Positions 45,922 through 59,000 of a stretch of DNA of 64,000 nt are shown in pieces; positions within the stretch are counted from its first letter, which is position 1; each line of letters starts with the position of its first letter. The DNA lies in NCBI GenBank assembly GCA_036872755.1, contig JAVHNS010000012.1, positions 434,001 through 498,000 on the forward strand, given 5' to 3'. A program made the translations under genes and the position numbers. Under the pieces are notes generated by a model. It ran no database searches. It was given only the letters and a program-made list of their open reading frames with translations, and was not told the DNA's origin. This DNA is from Orbilia blumenaviensis (lineage: Eukaryota; Ascomycota; Orbiliomycetes; Orbiliales; Orbiliaceae).

Positions 45922-48150
45922 ATGTCGCAGCGCTCCTCCGTCTTCGGAGGCAGCATGATGTCTGCAGCTTCAGCACCAACGCCTCGCCGTTTCCCTTCCG
46001 CCCTCGAGCGTAACAATCCGGACGTACGTCCATCCCTTCTCGCGCTCGTCGATACGAGCAAACCGATCACCCAGCAGGTCGACCAGATCAAGGCGGCCAC
46101 GCAGCGAGAGTCTGGTTCTCCAGACCCTCGTGTGACCTCGGGAGGCAGCGATGCCTTCCGAGGATCACAGCGTGGTCCGCCGCGATCAAACGCGTCGCAC
46201 TCCGTCCGGTCCTTTGGCAGCTACGGTCTCACTCCCAGCGCGAGGAGACAAACCAGCGGCGAGCTAGGGAAGGGGGACGATGGCCTAATCGTGGCCATGA
46301 GGAAGAAGGCGGCCGAGGAGAGGAGGAAGAAGCACCTTCGAGAGGTGCGTGCTTCCCAGGCTGGGAGCACCGTTTCCCGGGGCCTCTTTGGGGCATCCAG
46401 GGTGTCGAACTCGTCGTTTGGCATCTCGCGGATCGGCCTCCACTCGACGACGGGGTCTGGGATTCGTCCCGCCTCGTCGTTGATGGGGAGCCGTTCGCAG
46501 CCACTGCCACCCTCCACCAGCACCCCCCGCGCCAACGCAACCACCACCACCACCATGTCGCCGCACCGCTTCGAGGACTTGAGATACGTCCAAGAAGTTC
46601 TGGCCAGGTCCAGGGGGACCTCGGCGGTGAGCAGCCGGGCAAGCTCACCAGAACAAACAAAACCGGCCAGCCCATATGCCTCCCTTGCAGCAAGGGCTCG
46701 AGGAGCCTTGCTGGAAAACACCAAGGAAATACAGGAGGCGAAGGCGGAGAAGAGGAAGGAGGAGGCGAGGAAGAGGGAGCTAGAGAGGGAGCGGCAGAGG
46801 AGGGACGCCCGCTTGGAGACGCTGGCCAAGCTGGCAGCGGAGGAGGAGAGAGAGCGGACCCGGCGGGAGGAGGAGGTGCTCTCAGCTGGCAATCGCAAGC
46901 GCGATGCCGCTGGGACCCTCCGATACTCGCCGGAGGACGCTGTGGAGAACTCTCTCCACCCGTACGGGACCAAGCCCAAGGACCCACGAAAGCGATCTTT
47001 TTCCGCCGGCTCGCCGACTAAGACCCCACAGCCCGCGAAGAGGTCTCGGTCCTCAGAACCCGAGGGGTCTACGGACCGAAAACTTATGCCGCCGCCCCCA
47101 GCACCATCTTCACACTCGCAGCCTGCCGCAGTCGCTGCCGCCACGCTCTCCCCACCTTTCCCAGCAGCTGTTTCGCCCGGCCTTGGGCCGGAGCAGATGA
47201 TCGTCGAGGAGCCAGAGGACATCGGCGAGGATGCCGACTTCGGGAACTTCGTGGAGGCGGTCCTTGATGAAGGGCCGGCCAACCACAGTGTTGAGCCCGA
47301 GATTGGGATGCCCGTCTCACTCTTTATGCCGTCGAATGCTCCCCTTGGTGGGGCCCCCATTGCTCGCGACTTCGCATACCCCGGTGGCCCGGTCTTCGTC
47401 CCCGAGCCGGTTCACGCCGGTTCGGATACCGAACCAGACCAGGATGAAGACGAAGATGACGAAGAAGAGGAAGAGCAGGAGTTTTTGGACCCAAAGAAGG
47501 ATGTCAGGCAGCCAGAGGTTGTCAGTCTCCTTGACAGCGACGACGAAGAGGAGGATAACGGAGAGGAGGGGGCTTTTGAAGGGTTTGGGGAGTATGAGGA
47601 CGAGGAAGAGGAGGAAGGGGACGGTGAGGAGAGCGAGGAAGAGGAAGAGGATGACGACGAAGAGGAAGAGGAGGAGTCCAGCAGCGACGAAGATGACGAT
47701 AGCGAGGAGGAGGTTAGGGAACCCACCATCATCGCGATTTACAGCTCGCCGGTCCCTGAAAGCGTTGGTGACGAGGACGAGGTTCCGGAGACCAATGGGT
47801 TGATGGAACCCATTCCAGATGACGCCGTCGCCGATGCTCAAGCTTTCGATGCTCAGGAAGTCGTCCTAGCCCCAGTTAAAACGCGTGCCGGACGATCTAG
47901 ATCTTCAACCGCCCAGTCATCCTCCCAGGAGAAGGTATGGATGCGCGATAGTGGAGGCAGACTTATGCGCTCTGCATCCCCTGAAGAAGCGGGAATTGCA
48001 CCTGTTGCACTAGCTGTACCAGTCACAGCTGACGATGATCACGACGCTCCGAACGAAGAGATATCTGCCCTCGAGCCGCCGATTGACCCGCTTTTGAACA
48101 CTGGTCTCGAACCTGTTGTTCCGGTCGCTGCTGCTGCTCATGCCCATTAG
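45922..48150 (+). CDS. Acidic low-complexity protein, probably nuclear
   Basis: A 742-residue single-exon frame, GC-rich relative to neighbours. I do not recognise a family. The N-terminus is Ser/Arg/Pro-rich with a few FG-like spots (GLFGAS and SSFGIS, about residues 153-175). Residues about 253-323 are a strongly charged helix rich in E, K and R, a likely coiled coil. A KRSRSSE-type basic patch near residue 375 could be a nuclear localisation signal. Residues about 503-600 are overwhelmingly Glu/Asp, with VVSLLDSDDEEE near 532 resembling a SUMO-interaction motif with its acidic flank. The composition suggests a chromatin, nucleolar or nuclear-envelope protein, which is inference only. The start sits in a good context at the end of a CT-rich leader. 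Large antisense frames here are shadows of the GC-rich codon use. Confidence 0.8.
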   Translation: MSQRSSVFGGSMMSAASAPTPRRFPSALERNNPDVRPSLLALVDTSKPITQQVDQIKAATQRESGSPDPRVTSGGSDAFRGSQRGPPRSNASHSVRSFGSYGLTPSARRQTSGELGKGDDGLIVAMRKKAAEERRKKHLREVRASQAGSTVSRGLFGASRVSNSSFGISRIGLHSTTGSGIRPASSLMGSRSQPLPPSTSTPRANATTTTTMSPHRFEDLRYVQEVLARSRGTSAVSSRASSPEQTKPASPYASLAARARGALLENTKEIQEAKAEKRKEEARKRELERERQRRDARLETLAKLAAEEERERTRREEEVLSAGNRKRDAAGTLRYSPEDAVENSLHPYGTKPKDPRKRSFSAGSPTKTPQPAKRSRSSEPEGSTDRKLMPPPPAPSSHSQPAAVAAATLSPPFPAAVSPGLGPEQMIVEEPEDIGEDADFGNFVEAVLDEGPANHSVEPEIGMPVSLFMPSNAPLGGAPIARDFAYPGGPVFVPEPVHAGSDTEPDQDEDEDDEEEEEQEFLDPKKDVRQPEVVSLLDSDDEEEDNGEEGAFEGFGEYEDEEEEEGDGEESEEEEEDDDEEEEEESSSDEDDDSEEEVREPTIIAIYSSPVPESVGDEDEVPETNGLMEPIPDDAVADAQAFDAQEVVLAPVKTRAGRSRSSTAQSSSQEKVWMRDSGGRLMRSASPEEAGIAPVALAVPVTADDDHDAPNEEISALEPPIDPLLNTGLEPVVPVAAAAHAH

Positions 48151-50164
48151 AACAGGCACGCTTTTCTCTTCTGGTTCATTATCTGGGTCCACTTCGTTAT
48201 AGTTGGTTCCCTTGATCTCTCTCTTTTCTTCTGGTTCATTGCATGGGTTCACCTTTTTATCATGCTTTATAGTTGGTCCCATTGAGATCTTCCAGACTCC
48301 ATCCTATTATTGGACACGCCTGCTCACACACACGGATTGACGTCGACTGTCCCTCGATGTTGAAGTGTCTTCTCTCTCTCACCTACGTCTGCTGTTGGGT
48401 CTTACGGCTTACGATTCCTAACATTCTGGATTGACTTGCGACTTATCACCGTTTTCGACATTTGAGTGTACTCCTCGATATTCGGTGTTGGATTATCTAT
48501 CTTCTTTATCCTCGCCATCGCCGCGGAACATCGACTTCTCCCCTCGATTTTGGATCCCGGCTATCGCTGTTCTTTGATCGTCTCGATATCAGAAGTCAAC
48601 CTGTCATATTGACTTTGTGAAACTTCCGTCTTTCCTCAGCTCGTCTTCACGGTAATCGCGATTATCGACTGTTCTCTCGATATCGGATCTGTTCTACCGA
48701 TTATTATCAACTATCGACCGTCCCCTCGATGTCGGACCCGTTCTTCCTATCATTGCTGACCACTGACCCCTCCATATTGGATTTGTTTCTCTTGCCATCA
48801 TGATAGTTGGCTGTTTCTCCGATATCGAGTCTGCTCGTCTTATCGCCACCGAGTATCAACTGTCCTCTTGGTACCGGTTTTGTTCTCCCTGTCATCAAAA
48901 ATCTCTGCGGGACTGGGTCTGTTCTTCCCACCATCGCGATTATCGGCTGCTTTTTGGGAGTTGGATTTGTTCATCTTACTATTACTGATCATCGAATGTC
49001 CCATCGATGCCGGGTCTGCTCTTTCTCTCACCGCCACCACCAGTTGCTGGAATTTCGACTGTTCTATCGATCTTCGGTAATTATCTCTTCTTGCTGGTCC
49101 TCCATCGAACCCCCCTTACGATCATCTGGTGTCGAATGTCCCCCTCGATATCGGATCTGGAAATTCTTCGTCTACGATCACCTGGTTTTGGCTGTCCCCC
49201 CAAAATCAGAATGAATCACCTTCCTCACTCCTCGGTCTGCGGTATGATGTTATTTACGGATGAGACGACCTCGTTCTTTCATTGCATAAAGTGCGGAAAT
49301 GCATCTGGTTCTTATTATATCCTCGCGTCGTTACGATATCCTCCCGCATTGATGCCTAGGACCTCCTCATCTTGCACAAGCTGGTGCGCCCTACAGTCCA
49401 TCAACAGAACTACTGTTTCTCTGTTGTGATGCCTATCGATGCATTTTCACTTGCACTTATTGACGCATATCAAAGAAGGAGCATTTCTTTCACCATTCTG
49501 ACGGTTACGAGACTGCATTCTAGCTGCTGATGAAAGCATATGGGAGGCAGGTGGACTGAACAAAAAAAAGTCTTCTCTCTTTTCGTTTGTGTACTATAAT
49601 TCCTATTGGTAGAAGCAATGGGCGGCGTTATCTGCTGTGTATTAGTCCTCTGCTTTTACTTTTTATGTTTTCTGGTTTACTTTTAGCGCTTATGGTTAGA
49701 TTGTTGTTTTGCATGCATTACTACTGCTTTTTTCTTTATGTAGCTGGAGACTTTTTTTTTTCTTTTTTTTCTTTTTTTTTTCTTAGCGGCCGAGTGGATG
49801 GTATTTATAGTGAAGGAAAGGATAGGATGAAGTGATGGATTATTTAGGATATTATGAATTGAAGAAGAGACTGTGGGTGGAGCGTCTCTGTTGGTGGCCG
49901 CTATACTGTTGTGCAAACTACGTAGACTTTAACTTTTGACCTGACTCTAGAAGTGGCGGGTTATGAAAGGGTGAATAGGTGAGATTATCGCCATCTGTAG
50001 TATTTAAGCTCTACTGTATCTCCAAACAAAAAAGCATAAGTATTTCGTGGCCAACGTAGAGAAACTATAATTTGTCAAGTCGACTGAGGACGCTTCAATT
50101 GACCTCCCAAGTTTACCAAAAACCAGTATGGTATGCCCTAGGCCCTGTATATTCAAACCACTAA
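48151..50164. other. Convergent intergenic region, 2 kb
   Basis: Between the acidic-protein gene and CCDC25, facing ends. The left half is filled by repeats: a roughly 60-70-bp duplication (TTCTGGTTCATT near 48169 and 48229) and the degenerate minisatellite. The right half is T-rich without a gene. Confidence 0.6.
48340..49210 (+). repeat. Degenerate minisatellite, period about 48 bp
   Basis: Units resemble [CG]GACTGTYCYCTCGATATCGGATCTGTTC-like words; I place unit starts near 48667, 48715, 48764, 48810, 48858, 48945 and 48993, with more diverged copies to both sides. Conserved pieces are GACTGTTC, CTCGATATCGG and TCTGTTCTTCCC. Spacing is 46-49 bp in the centre and looser at the ends. Both strands have many stops, so it does not look coding now. 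Confidence 0.7.
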
Positions 50165-51125
50165 CTACATGAAATCGTCCTCGAAGTCCTCGTAGCTCTG
50201 GCCGTGCTGATTGCTGCTGCCGGCAATCGCACCGCCGTCATTCCACTCGTCGTAGGCGTGGTCCTTCTGGTACTTGATGTTCTGTCGCTCCTGCTCCACT
50301 CTTTTCTCCTCCCTTTTCTGCGGGGGTGTATTAGTTTTCCGTTTTACTGTATACGTCAAGATAAGGTTTTTTAGACAAATGGGGGAATGCATACCCTATC
50401 CTCCTGTGCGAGCCGTTCCCTTTTCTTGATCTGTCTCAGATGGGCCTCCTTCTCCTCATACAGATTGGGATATTCCTCCCGTTTGGTCTTGTTCAGACGG
50501 TTGACGATGGGGTTCAGTCGCTGGGCCACTGTGATTCTTTTGACCTTCTTGGGGTCTTTGAAGGAGACTTGACCGACGGCCATGCTGCCGTCCTTTCTGA
50601 GGTTGCTCCAGGGCGTGTAGATTATGGCGACGTTATCCTTTTTGTTGCCTTGCCCGTGTTAGCAGCTTTTCTCTCTATTTTTTTCTCTCACTTTCTTTTG
50701 TATATATATATCGATTTTACTGCCATTTCCCATCTCCTTTAAGCTCTCTCTTTTTTTTCTTCTTTGCTTCCTTTTATTTAGAATGTTGTTTTTAGGGAGA
50801 CATGCCTTCAATACTATTCGCCTTCGTCAACTGCGCCAGATCGGTGAGCAGGTCCTCCGGAATATCCTCCCACGAAGCGCCCTCGCTCAGGCGGAGGTAG
50901 ATATGAGCAGACGACAGCTTATCAGCGTGAAACCAGACGTCTTCGTCCCATCCGTGTTTGATAAGTTCCTCATCTATGTATTTTCCCTTGAAAATTAGTA
51001 TATATATATATTACCAGCTCTAGCTAATTATTTTTCAATTATTATTACGTACTTTCGACTTTGTCTTTGCCGACGTAGATGTACGCCGGGGGGTCGACGA
51101 CGTTGGAGGTGAAGTAGAAGACCAT
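50165..51125 (-). CDS. CCDC25: CCDC25 / Jlp2-like NFACT-R domain protein
   Basis: Minus-strand exons 51125-51053, 50973-50806, 50648-50395 and 50317-50165 give 215 residues, about the usual CCDC25 length. It begins MVFYFTSN and continues [57 protein letters not shown] and [15 protein letters not shown], the NFACT-R (DUF814) signature. A charged coiled coil and an acidic end DFEDDFM follow. NFACT-R domains act in ribosome-associated quality control and in nucleic-acid contact; in animals CCDC25 is a membrane DNA sensor, but a fungal role is not established. Intron 2 only fits as a GC-AG intron (donor GCATGT). It is divergent from HEM2, 594 bp between starts. Confidence 0.93.
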
Positions 51126-52819
<1,694 letters not shown>

Positions 52820-53482
52820 ATTTGTGGATGGGTTTTTCTTTTATATCATTCATACGGCCTCTCCCTCTCTCTTCTCCTTATGCGGAAGAGGGAGGAGAGA
52901 GAATGAAAAAACGTGGATGGGAGCTTAACGCTTCCTATATATCACGAATTATGGAAAGCTTGTGACAAAAGTTGAAAAGAATACAATAATATGCATAATC
53001 CTCGGGACCGAGACTATACCCTCATACGTGAAAAACAGCAACAAAATAAAGTTCTAGAAAAAAACTAACTACCATACGCTGTATTTATTCTTTAGAACTT
53101 GAGCCCCCCCCCCCCCCCCTCCCCCCCACTCTAGACTCACTAGGTCAACCCCGCGGACATACTCTGCCTGGTTGTATTTCTAGACCTATTATCACAATCT
53201 ATCCCAAACACCGTATCCCCCCAAAGGCCTGTGGTGTGAGGAAACCTCTTATCAGGCCATCAGACCTAGTTCCTATTGCATTGTACAAGGATAGACCCAC
53301 CCCCAGCGAAAAGTGATGAGTGTCCGCGGTCCGGTCAATATACATAAAGATATACTCCACATTTATATTTTTCTGTCGAAATATAAACAAGGCAAAAGTC
53401 TTTCAATGTGTATACATAAAATCCGGTATTGCAGAACCGGTACTGCAATCTGGTGACTCCAGCTATTTCATGACAAGCTTTA

Positions 53483-53527
<45 letters not shown>

Positions 53528-54602
53528 CTAAATCGTGAGAGCGAATGTATATACGAGAACTTCAGTGATTTTGACGCTAGCGCCAGGAGCTAAAACCATC
53601 TAACAGGAACTTAGGGATTAGCATAAAGAATCGACCGGGCTATGCATATATGCCAAAAGCAGATAATTCTATAGAATAAAATACACCTATGATATCACAC
53701 ATGATGGCTTTTTAAAATTTTTCAGATCGCCCATACATTTGGAGACAGCCTATACATGCAGCCTGGAAATGAAGAGATTCATGGTTACACAGTTTGAGCC
53801 CCTTTCCTGCGTAACATCACCAAGGGAGGAATGCTAATTGTAACTGGAGAACCGTCTCACCTGCGCATAGATGGAAGCTGTCTTGAGGGTACCGGTTATT
53901 ACCATTGTTGGCTTACAAGCATAATGATATGATCCAATGGTCAAGAAATGATCTCAAAGCCATAAACTGACCAATTGTCTATATTTTCATATAAAAACCT
54001 GAGACTGTAAACTCGGCTCCTAAGAACGAGTGTTTTTTTTACAGTCGTATGCAAGGGGCGCAACCACGAAGCCTGGAATTTACATATTTTTTTAAACCCC
54101 TAATAAGTAACAGCCGTGTAATACTCCATTGAGAAATGCATTTTTCTACAAAAGATAACGTTTTTAACCAGTGGAATCATCTAAGAAGTGATACTCTAGT
54201 CCCCCGGGATTGCGGATATACACTTGATCAGACGTTAGCCCCCCCCTGGTCTCGCGGCCCCCCGTCTGATACCCGTCTAACTCATACCCTTGTCCCCCCC
54301 CCCAAAAAATGAACAGAACCGTATATATGCGTTGCTTACAAAATACCACAATCTCATTCGGCCTGCGACTTCCAACCAACCAAAAACCCCGGTTTCGATT
54401 TTGTTCCAAAAGAAAAGGTCCGGCTCAAACCCGAGCGCCCGATACCATACCATACCATAGACAAAAAAGTTTCGCCATTTTCCAACTCATATCTTTTTGC
54501 CCACGGAATCTTCAAGACGTCAACTCTCTCTCCCCTCAATAAACCTCAACTACAAAAAAGCTCCGCTCCTTCACTCGAAGAGGGAGTAATTAAAAAAAAG
54601 CC
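52820..54602 (+). other. Intergenic between HEM2 and GRX5
   Basis: About 1.8 kb with a C-run at 53104-53127 (one T inside), a GA microsatellite, and a copy of the 14-base word GGACCGAGACTATA at 53005. No gene seen; the right end should be the GRX5 promoter. Confidence 0.5.
53486..53525. repeat. (GA)20 microsatellite
   Basis: Forty bases of perfect GA dinucleotide repeat in non-coding sequence. Confidence 0.95.
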
Positions 54603-55313
54603 ATGTCGCTATTCACAAGATCACTCCTTCGCGCCGTACGTTCCATCAATATAATATTTCCCCACTACCAAAAAAAATAAAATCCGACAGCATAAAAGCT
54701 AATATATACCCCTACATATATATATATATATATAAACTAGACCACCCGCCCAGCATTCACACCCACAACCCGCATCTACACACCCCTCCTCCTCGCCCGG
54801 TACCTCTCCGACTCCACCCGCGCCGCAATCGATAATGCGATCGCTACTTCCCCCGTTGTGCTATTCATGAAGGGGACCCCGGAATTCCCACAATGTGGCT
54901 TCTCACGTGCCAGCATCCAAGTCCTTGGGTTGCAAGGCGTCGATCCTCAGAAGTTTACGGCGTTCAATGTGCTGGAGGATGATGAGCTACGGCAGGGTTC
55001 GTTGTTATAACATCTTTCACATTTTTTTTTGTTAAAAAAGAAAGAAGAAAAAAAAGTGAAGATAAACTGATTAATAATAATTAATAAAAATACAGGAATC
55101 AAAGAATACTCATCATGGCCGACAATACCCCAGCTCTACGTCAACAAGGAATTCGTCGGAGGATGCGATATCCTAATGTCAATGCACTCATCCGGCGAGC
55201 TTTCAGAACTTTTCGAGAAAGCCGGCGTGCTGGCTCCTGGCGAGGAAGCCGAACCGACATCATCCGAAGCAGCGGAGGCGGAGAAGAAGGATTCCACGAC
55301 AAAGAGCGATTAA
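54603..55313 (+). CDS. GRX5: Mitochondrial monothiol glutaredoxin Grx5
   Basis: Matrix glutaredoxin that carries iron-sulfur clusters from the Isu scaffold to targets. Exons 54603-54635, 54741-54996 and 55096-55313 give 168 residues. The first exon ([11 protein letters not shown]) plus [13 protein letters not shown] form an Arg/Thr-rich mitochondrial presequence. The core shows [17 protein letters not shown] with the monothiol CGFS site (Cys about 63), then [30 protein letters not shown] and [10 protein letters not shown], the glutathione/cluster-binding parts. The Glu/Ser/Lys-rich tail after VLAPGEEAE is variable. Introns are AT-rich, one holding a TA run. Confidence 0.96.
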
Positions 55314-56055
55314 GAAGGAAGAGAAGGAGGAGGAGAAGGAGGGGTGAACAAAAAAAAAAAAAAACCTGATATAAAAACCTAATTTGCATGGCGTATGATC
55401 GATCGATTGATTGATCGGGGAGGGCTTCTCTATCATCCCTTAGCTTAGGGGTTTTTTTTTTTTTTTTTTTGACTGTACATATATACTATAAGAAGGAAGC
55501 TTTCATTATTGGCAATCGATTGGGCATTTTTATTCTATTCAAAGCCACCTTCATTTCGGCTCTCTTGCAGGTTTCTATATCCCCCAAAATGGGGTGTTAT
55601 TTGACAGCTATTGTCCCTATGTGTATGATATTTCATTTTCCCAATTGGTGGGGACATTTTAAACGGATTAATGATAATATGCTAAAAAGTGTGTACCCCC
55701 AACCAAGCCCTCTTCATTCGCTATGCGACGAACCGATGAGGACGAACGATGTATAACAACGACACACGATTGGTAAAAAAAAAAAAAATCGATAACGCCA
55801 TGCGAACGTCGAATCCCAGGTGTGTTCCCCCAAGAACACCCATATCTATCGAAGAGGAGCGATAATAATTATAAAAACAACCCCAAGCTAACCTATCTAT
55901 CAAATAAAGGGGAAAAAAAATTCAAAAGGCGCCTGATACAACCTGAATATACCTCTAATATAAATATCCCAACTCCAACTCTACAAATCAGCTCCTCCAT
56001 ATTTCCTCAAAAATAAAAAGCGGGAACTGTCCACATCAAAGGGTATACATCCTGA
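55314..56055. other. Convergent intergenic, GRX5 and PHD gene
   Basis: T-run near 55451 and A-run near 55776; no gene seen. Confidence 0.5.
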
Positions 56056-59000
56056 CTAGGCTCTCAGCTCCCCAGGAACGTTACGTCCAGTCCTGTAGAT
56101 AACAGCATGTCGACTGAGCCCCCCTGTTCTCAAATTCTGAATTATTGCCAGTTAGTATCAGAAAGCTACCCTGTCAAAACAAAACTATAGAAATCTTACC
56201 TTCTCAACCTTTCTAAAAGTAACCTTACTACACCCTTGTACTGATACTGGCACAACATCGTTCTGGTGAACCCCTATGAACTCGTCAAAGGCCATATTGC
56301 CCCTCTTTCTTAGCCGGCCCTTTAGGTCACATTTGTCTTCCTCGGAATTGCAGTCTGTCCCATCGGCCTCAAAGACCCGAACTTTCCCATTGATAACGGG
56401 GAGATCTCGTTTGCAGGACCGATGAAGATGCAACGCTTTGGGGTTGCGATGATACCATGACTCGTAGCGTTCTTTCCGCGATTGAGTAGTTCGGACCCGG
56501 TGGCCCTTGGGAAGTTCACCGACTGCATCTACTTCAAAACCGGGTTCTGGTAGCATTGGGTGTGTAACAGTAAATGGAAAGTCGAACTCGAATTTTGCGG
56601 ATGGGCTAGGGCTAGAGGCCTTAGATTCCCCACAGATACTATCCTCTACCTCCCAGCACCCCTTTCCCGCGGCTTCGTCCCCGGCTTCAAGAGTGGAAGC
56701 ATTAGACCCACCACCGATTTTCTTTTCTAGTTCTCGATACCTCAATTCGGAGGCTTCAAGGCGCTCGCGCAGAATATCCTCAATATCCTTCCGTCGTTTG
56801 AGTTCGTCTTCGAGATCCTTGACTTCGGATTTAGACGTTTCTTCGCGGAGAGTCTTTTCGGCTAAACGTTCGAGTAAACTAGCCTCGACTCCCTTCTGTA
56901 GTTCTAGCTGTTCTTCGGAACCCTTCGCTCTGGCTTTAGCCTCTTCTTCGCGACGAGACTGTTCAATCAGACGCTCGTTTTCTAACTTCAACTCACGAAC
57001 TTCCTGGCTGTGAGTAGAGTTAAGCGCTTTTAACTGATCATCAAAGTCTTTCTTCGCCGTCTGGGCTTTCTCTTCAAGGGACCTTATCTCTGCCTGGAGT
57101 TCTTCGTTTAAAACTTTCCGAGAGACGAAAGTGGCTTCAAGGCTTTTAAATTCAGCTACTTTGCACTCCATAGCATACTTTGCTTCCCGGTTGAGATCTT
57201 GCAACCTCTTGATCTCGACATCCTTTTTCGAATTTTCCTCGAGCTCCTTTATTTTTTGATCCCTTACCCTACACGCGTCTCTTAGCTGGGCACGTAGGGG
57301 TGGGATTTGCGCCTCCGTCTTTCTACGTAACCTGCCGAGTTTCTGGTTGTCTTCCCTAACAGCGCGGACCTCCTCTGATAGCGCCCCGATTTTCTGTTCA
57401 CTAGCGGAACATTGCGCTTCCAGGGTGCGACGGCTCTCCTCGAGCTTGGCTTTTTCTTCCCTAAGTCGTTCGTTCTGCCTCAAAACGTCGGAGTGTTGAA
57501 TATCTCCTCTGGTTCCCATCCGCCCATATGGTTGCTTAGGTATTGGATATGGCAGAATGGGTCGCCCACCGAGACTGGCCATCCCTCTTTCCAACATCTC
57601 GTACCTCTCTGTAACTCGACAGAGTTCCTGGTTCGCGTCTTGACACTCCTTCCTCGCTTCGTTGAGATATGTTGTAGTTTCCTCCAGGCTACGAGAAAGA
57701 CTCTCTTTTTCAGTTTCCGCGGCCTCCAGCTTCCCAGCCTGGCCTTCCGTCTCCCTCACAAGTTGTTTGTAGTCTTCGCTAGCCTTATTAAATTTCTTTT
57801 GCAATGTTTCGCAACGGCTCCGATACTGCATTAACTCTACAACTCTAGGGCCCGGCTTTCCAAGCTCCCTTAGAGCACCGTCATATAGGAGTTGAAGATG
57901 TGCAAGTTGTCCCTGCAGCTCTGAGGCACTCTCCGCGCTTCCATCACGGCTTTCAATCTGCTTCTCCAGAGTCTCGATACGGCGTTTGAGCTCTTCACAC
58001 TCCTCCTTTGCCTCATCGGCACTAACTCTATACCTTTCACACCTCTCGTTCACCGTCCGTAATTTCTCCGCCTCCCCAGCTTGCTGGTCCTCAAGTCGCT
58101 GAAGGATACGATCAGCCTGAGCAAGGCTACTCGCAACCTCACCCTCTAAAGTCGAGCACCTCAATTTGTAAGAATCCAATGTTTCACTCTGAGCCCTGTA
58201 CCTCTCCTGTATCTCAGTAGGCTCCCCAAGCTGTGCTTCAAGTTTCTTAACTTCGGATTCTAGCTGGCTGCATCGCGTTTTTGTTGCTCGGTAGTCTTCG
58301 CCAAACTCTACCGATTTCCCTTCCGTATCGAAAATCCTAGGTAGTTGGATGAGAGCCCTCGGCTTTTCAAGCGAACTTATATCGCAAGGCATATCCATCG
58401 GCAGCGGAGCTCCTTCATTTGTCAGCGCCGGCGATAGAGGGTTCTGCACGACACCAGACGCTGCCGGGAAATAAGTATCCAATCCCGCCGCCGGCCCTTC
58501 CGAGGTTGTGGGAGTCTCGGGCTCTTGGCTTCGTGGAGGTTCGAGAGTGGTTCCGCTATTATTAATACGGTTACTCAACCTCATAAGGCTTAACTTTGGC
58601 AGTGGTCGAAATTTCCCAAGCTTGGAGTTTGCAGAGGAAGGTGTTTGGTCATCAGGCACAGGTGACTTGGATCCATCCGCTAGATCTGCGATGCCGCTCT
58701 CCTCGTTGTCTGTGTCTGCGTCCCCGAGCGCGCCTGGCTCGACGAGCATGACTCCGGCTATTGCGTACCCACTCCTTCTAGGACTCAGCATTTCTTCTTG
58801 AGATTCTTCAATCGCCACGGGCTCCTCGATTGACAGCGGCTCTTCGATAATCATAGGCTCATCGGCCGTCATAATTCCTTCGCCAACAAGCATCTCTTCA
58901 ACAATCAAATCTTCAATGACCATTGGTTCTTGGGCAGTCATGAATTCCCCGTTGACTATCGACTCCTCATCTGCTGGCTGTTCATCAACCATGATAGACG

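Noticed and set aside
46221..47360. Minus-strand frames of 379 and 252 residues
   Set aside because: Shadows caused by GC-rich, Glu/Asp-rich codons of the plus-strand 742-residue gene; Ser/Arg-rich nonsense composition.
47317..47841. Minus-strand hydrophobic frame of 174 residues
   Set aside because: Antisense of GAG/GAA/GAT codons reads as Leu/Phe/Ile/Ser and mimics a membrane protein.
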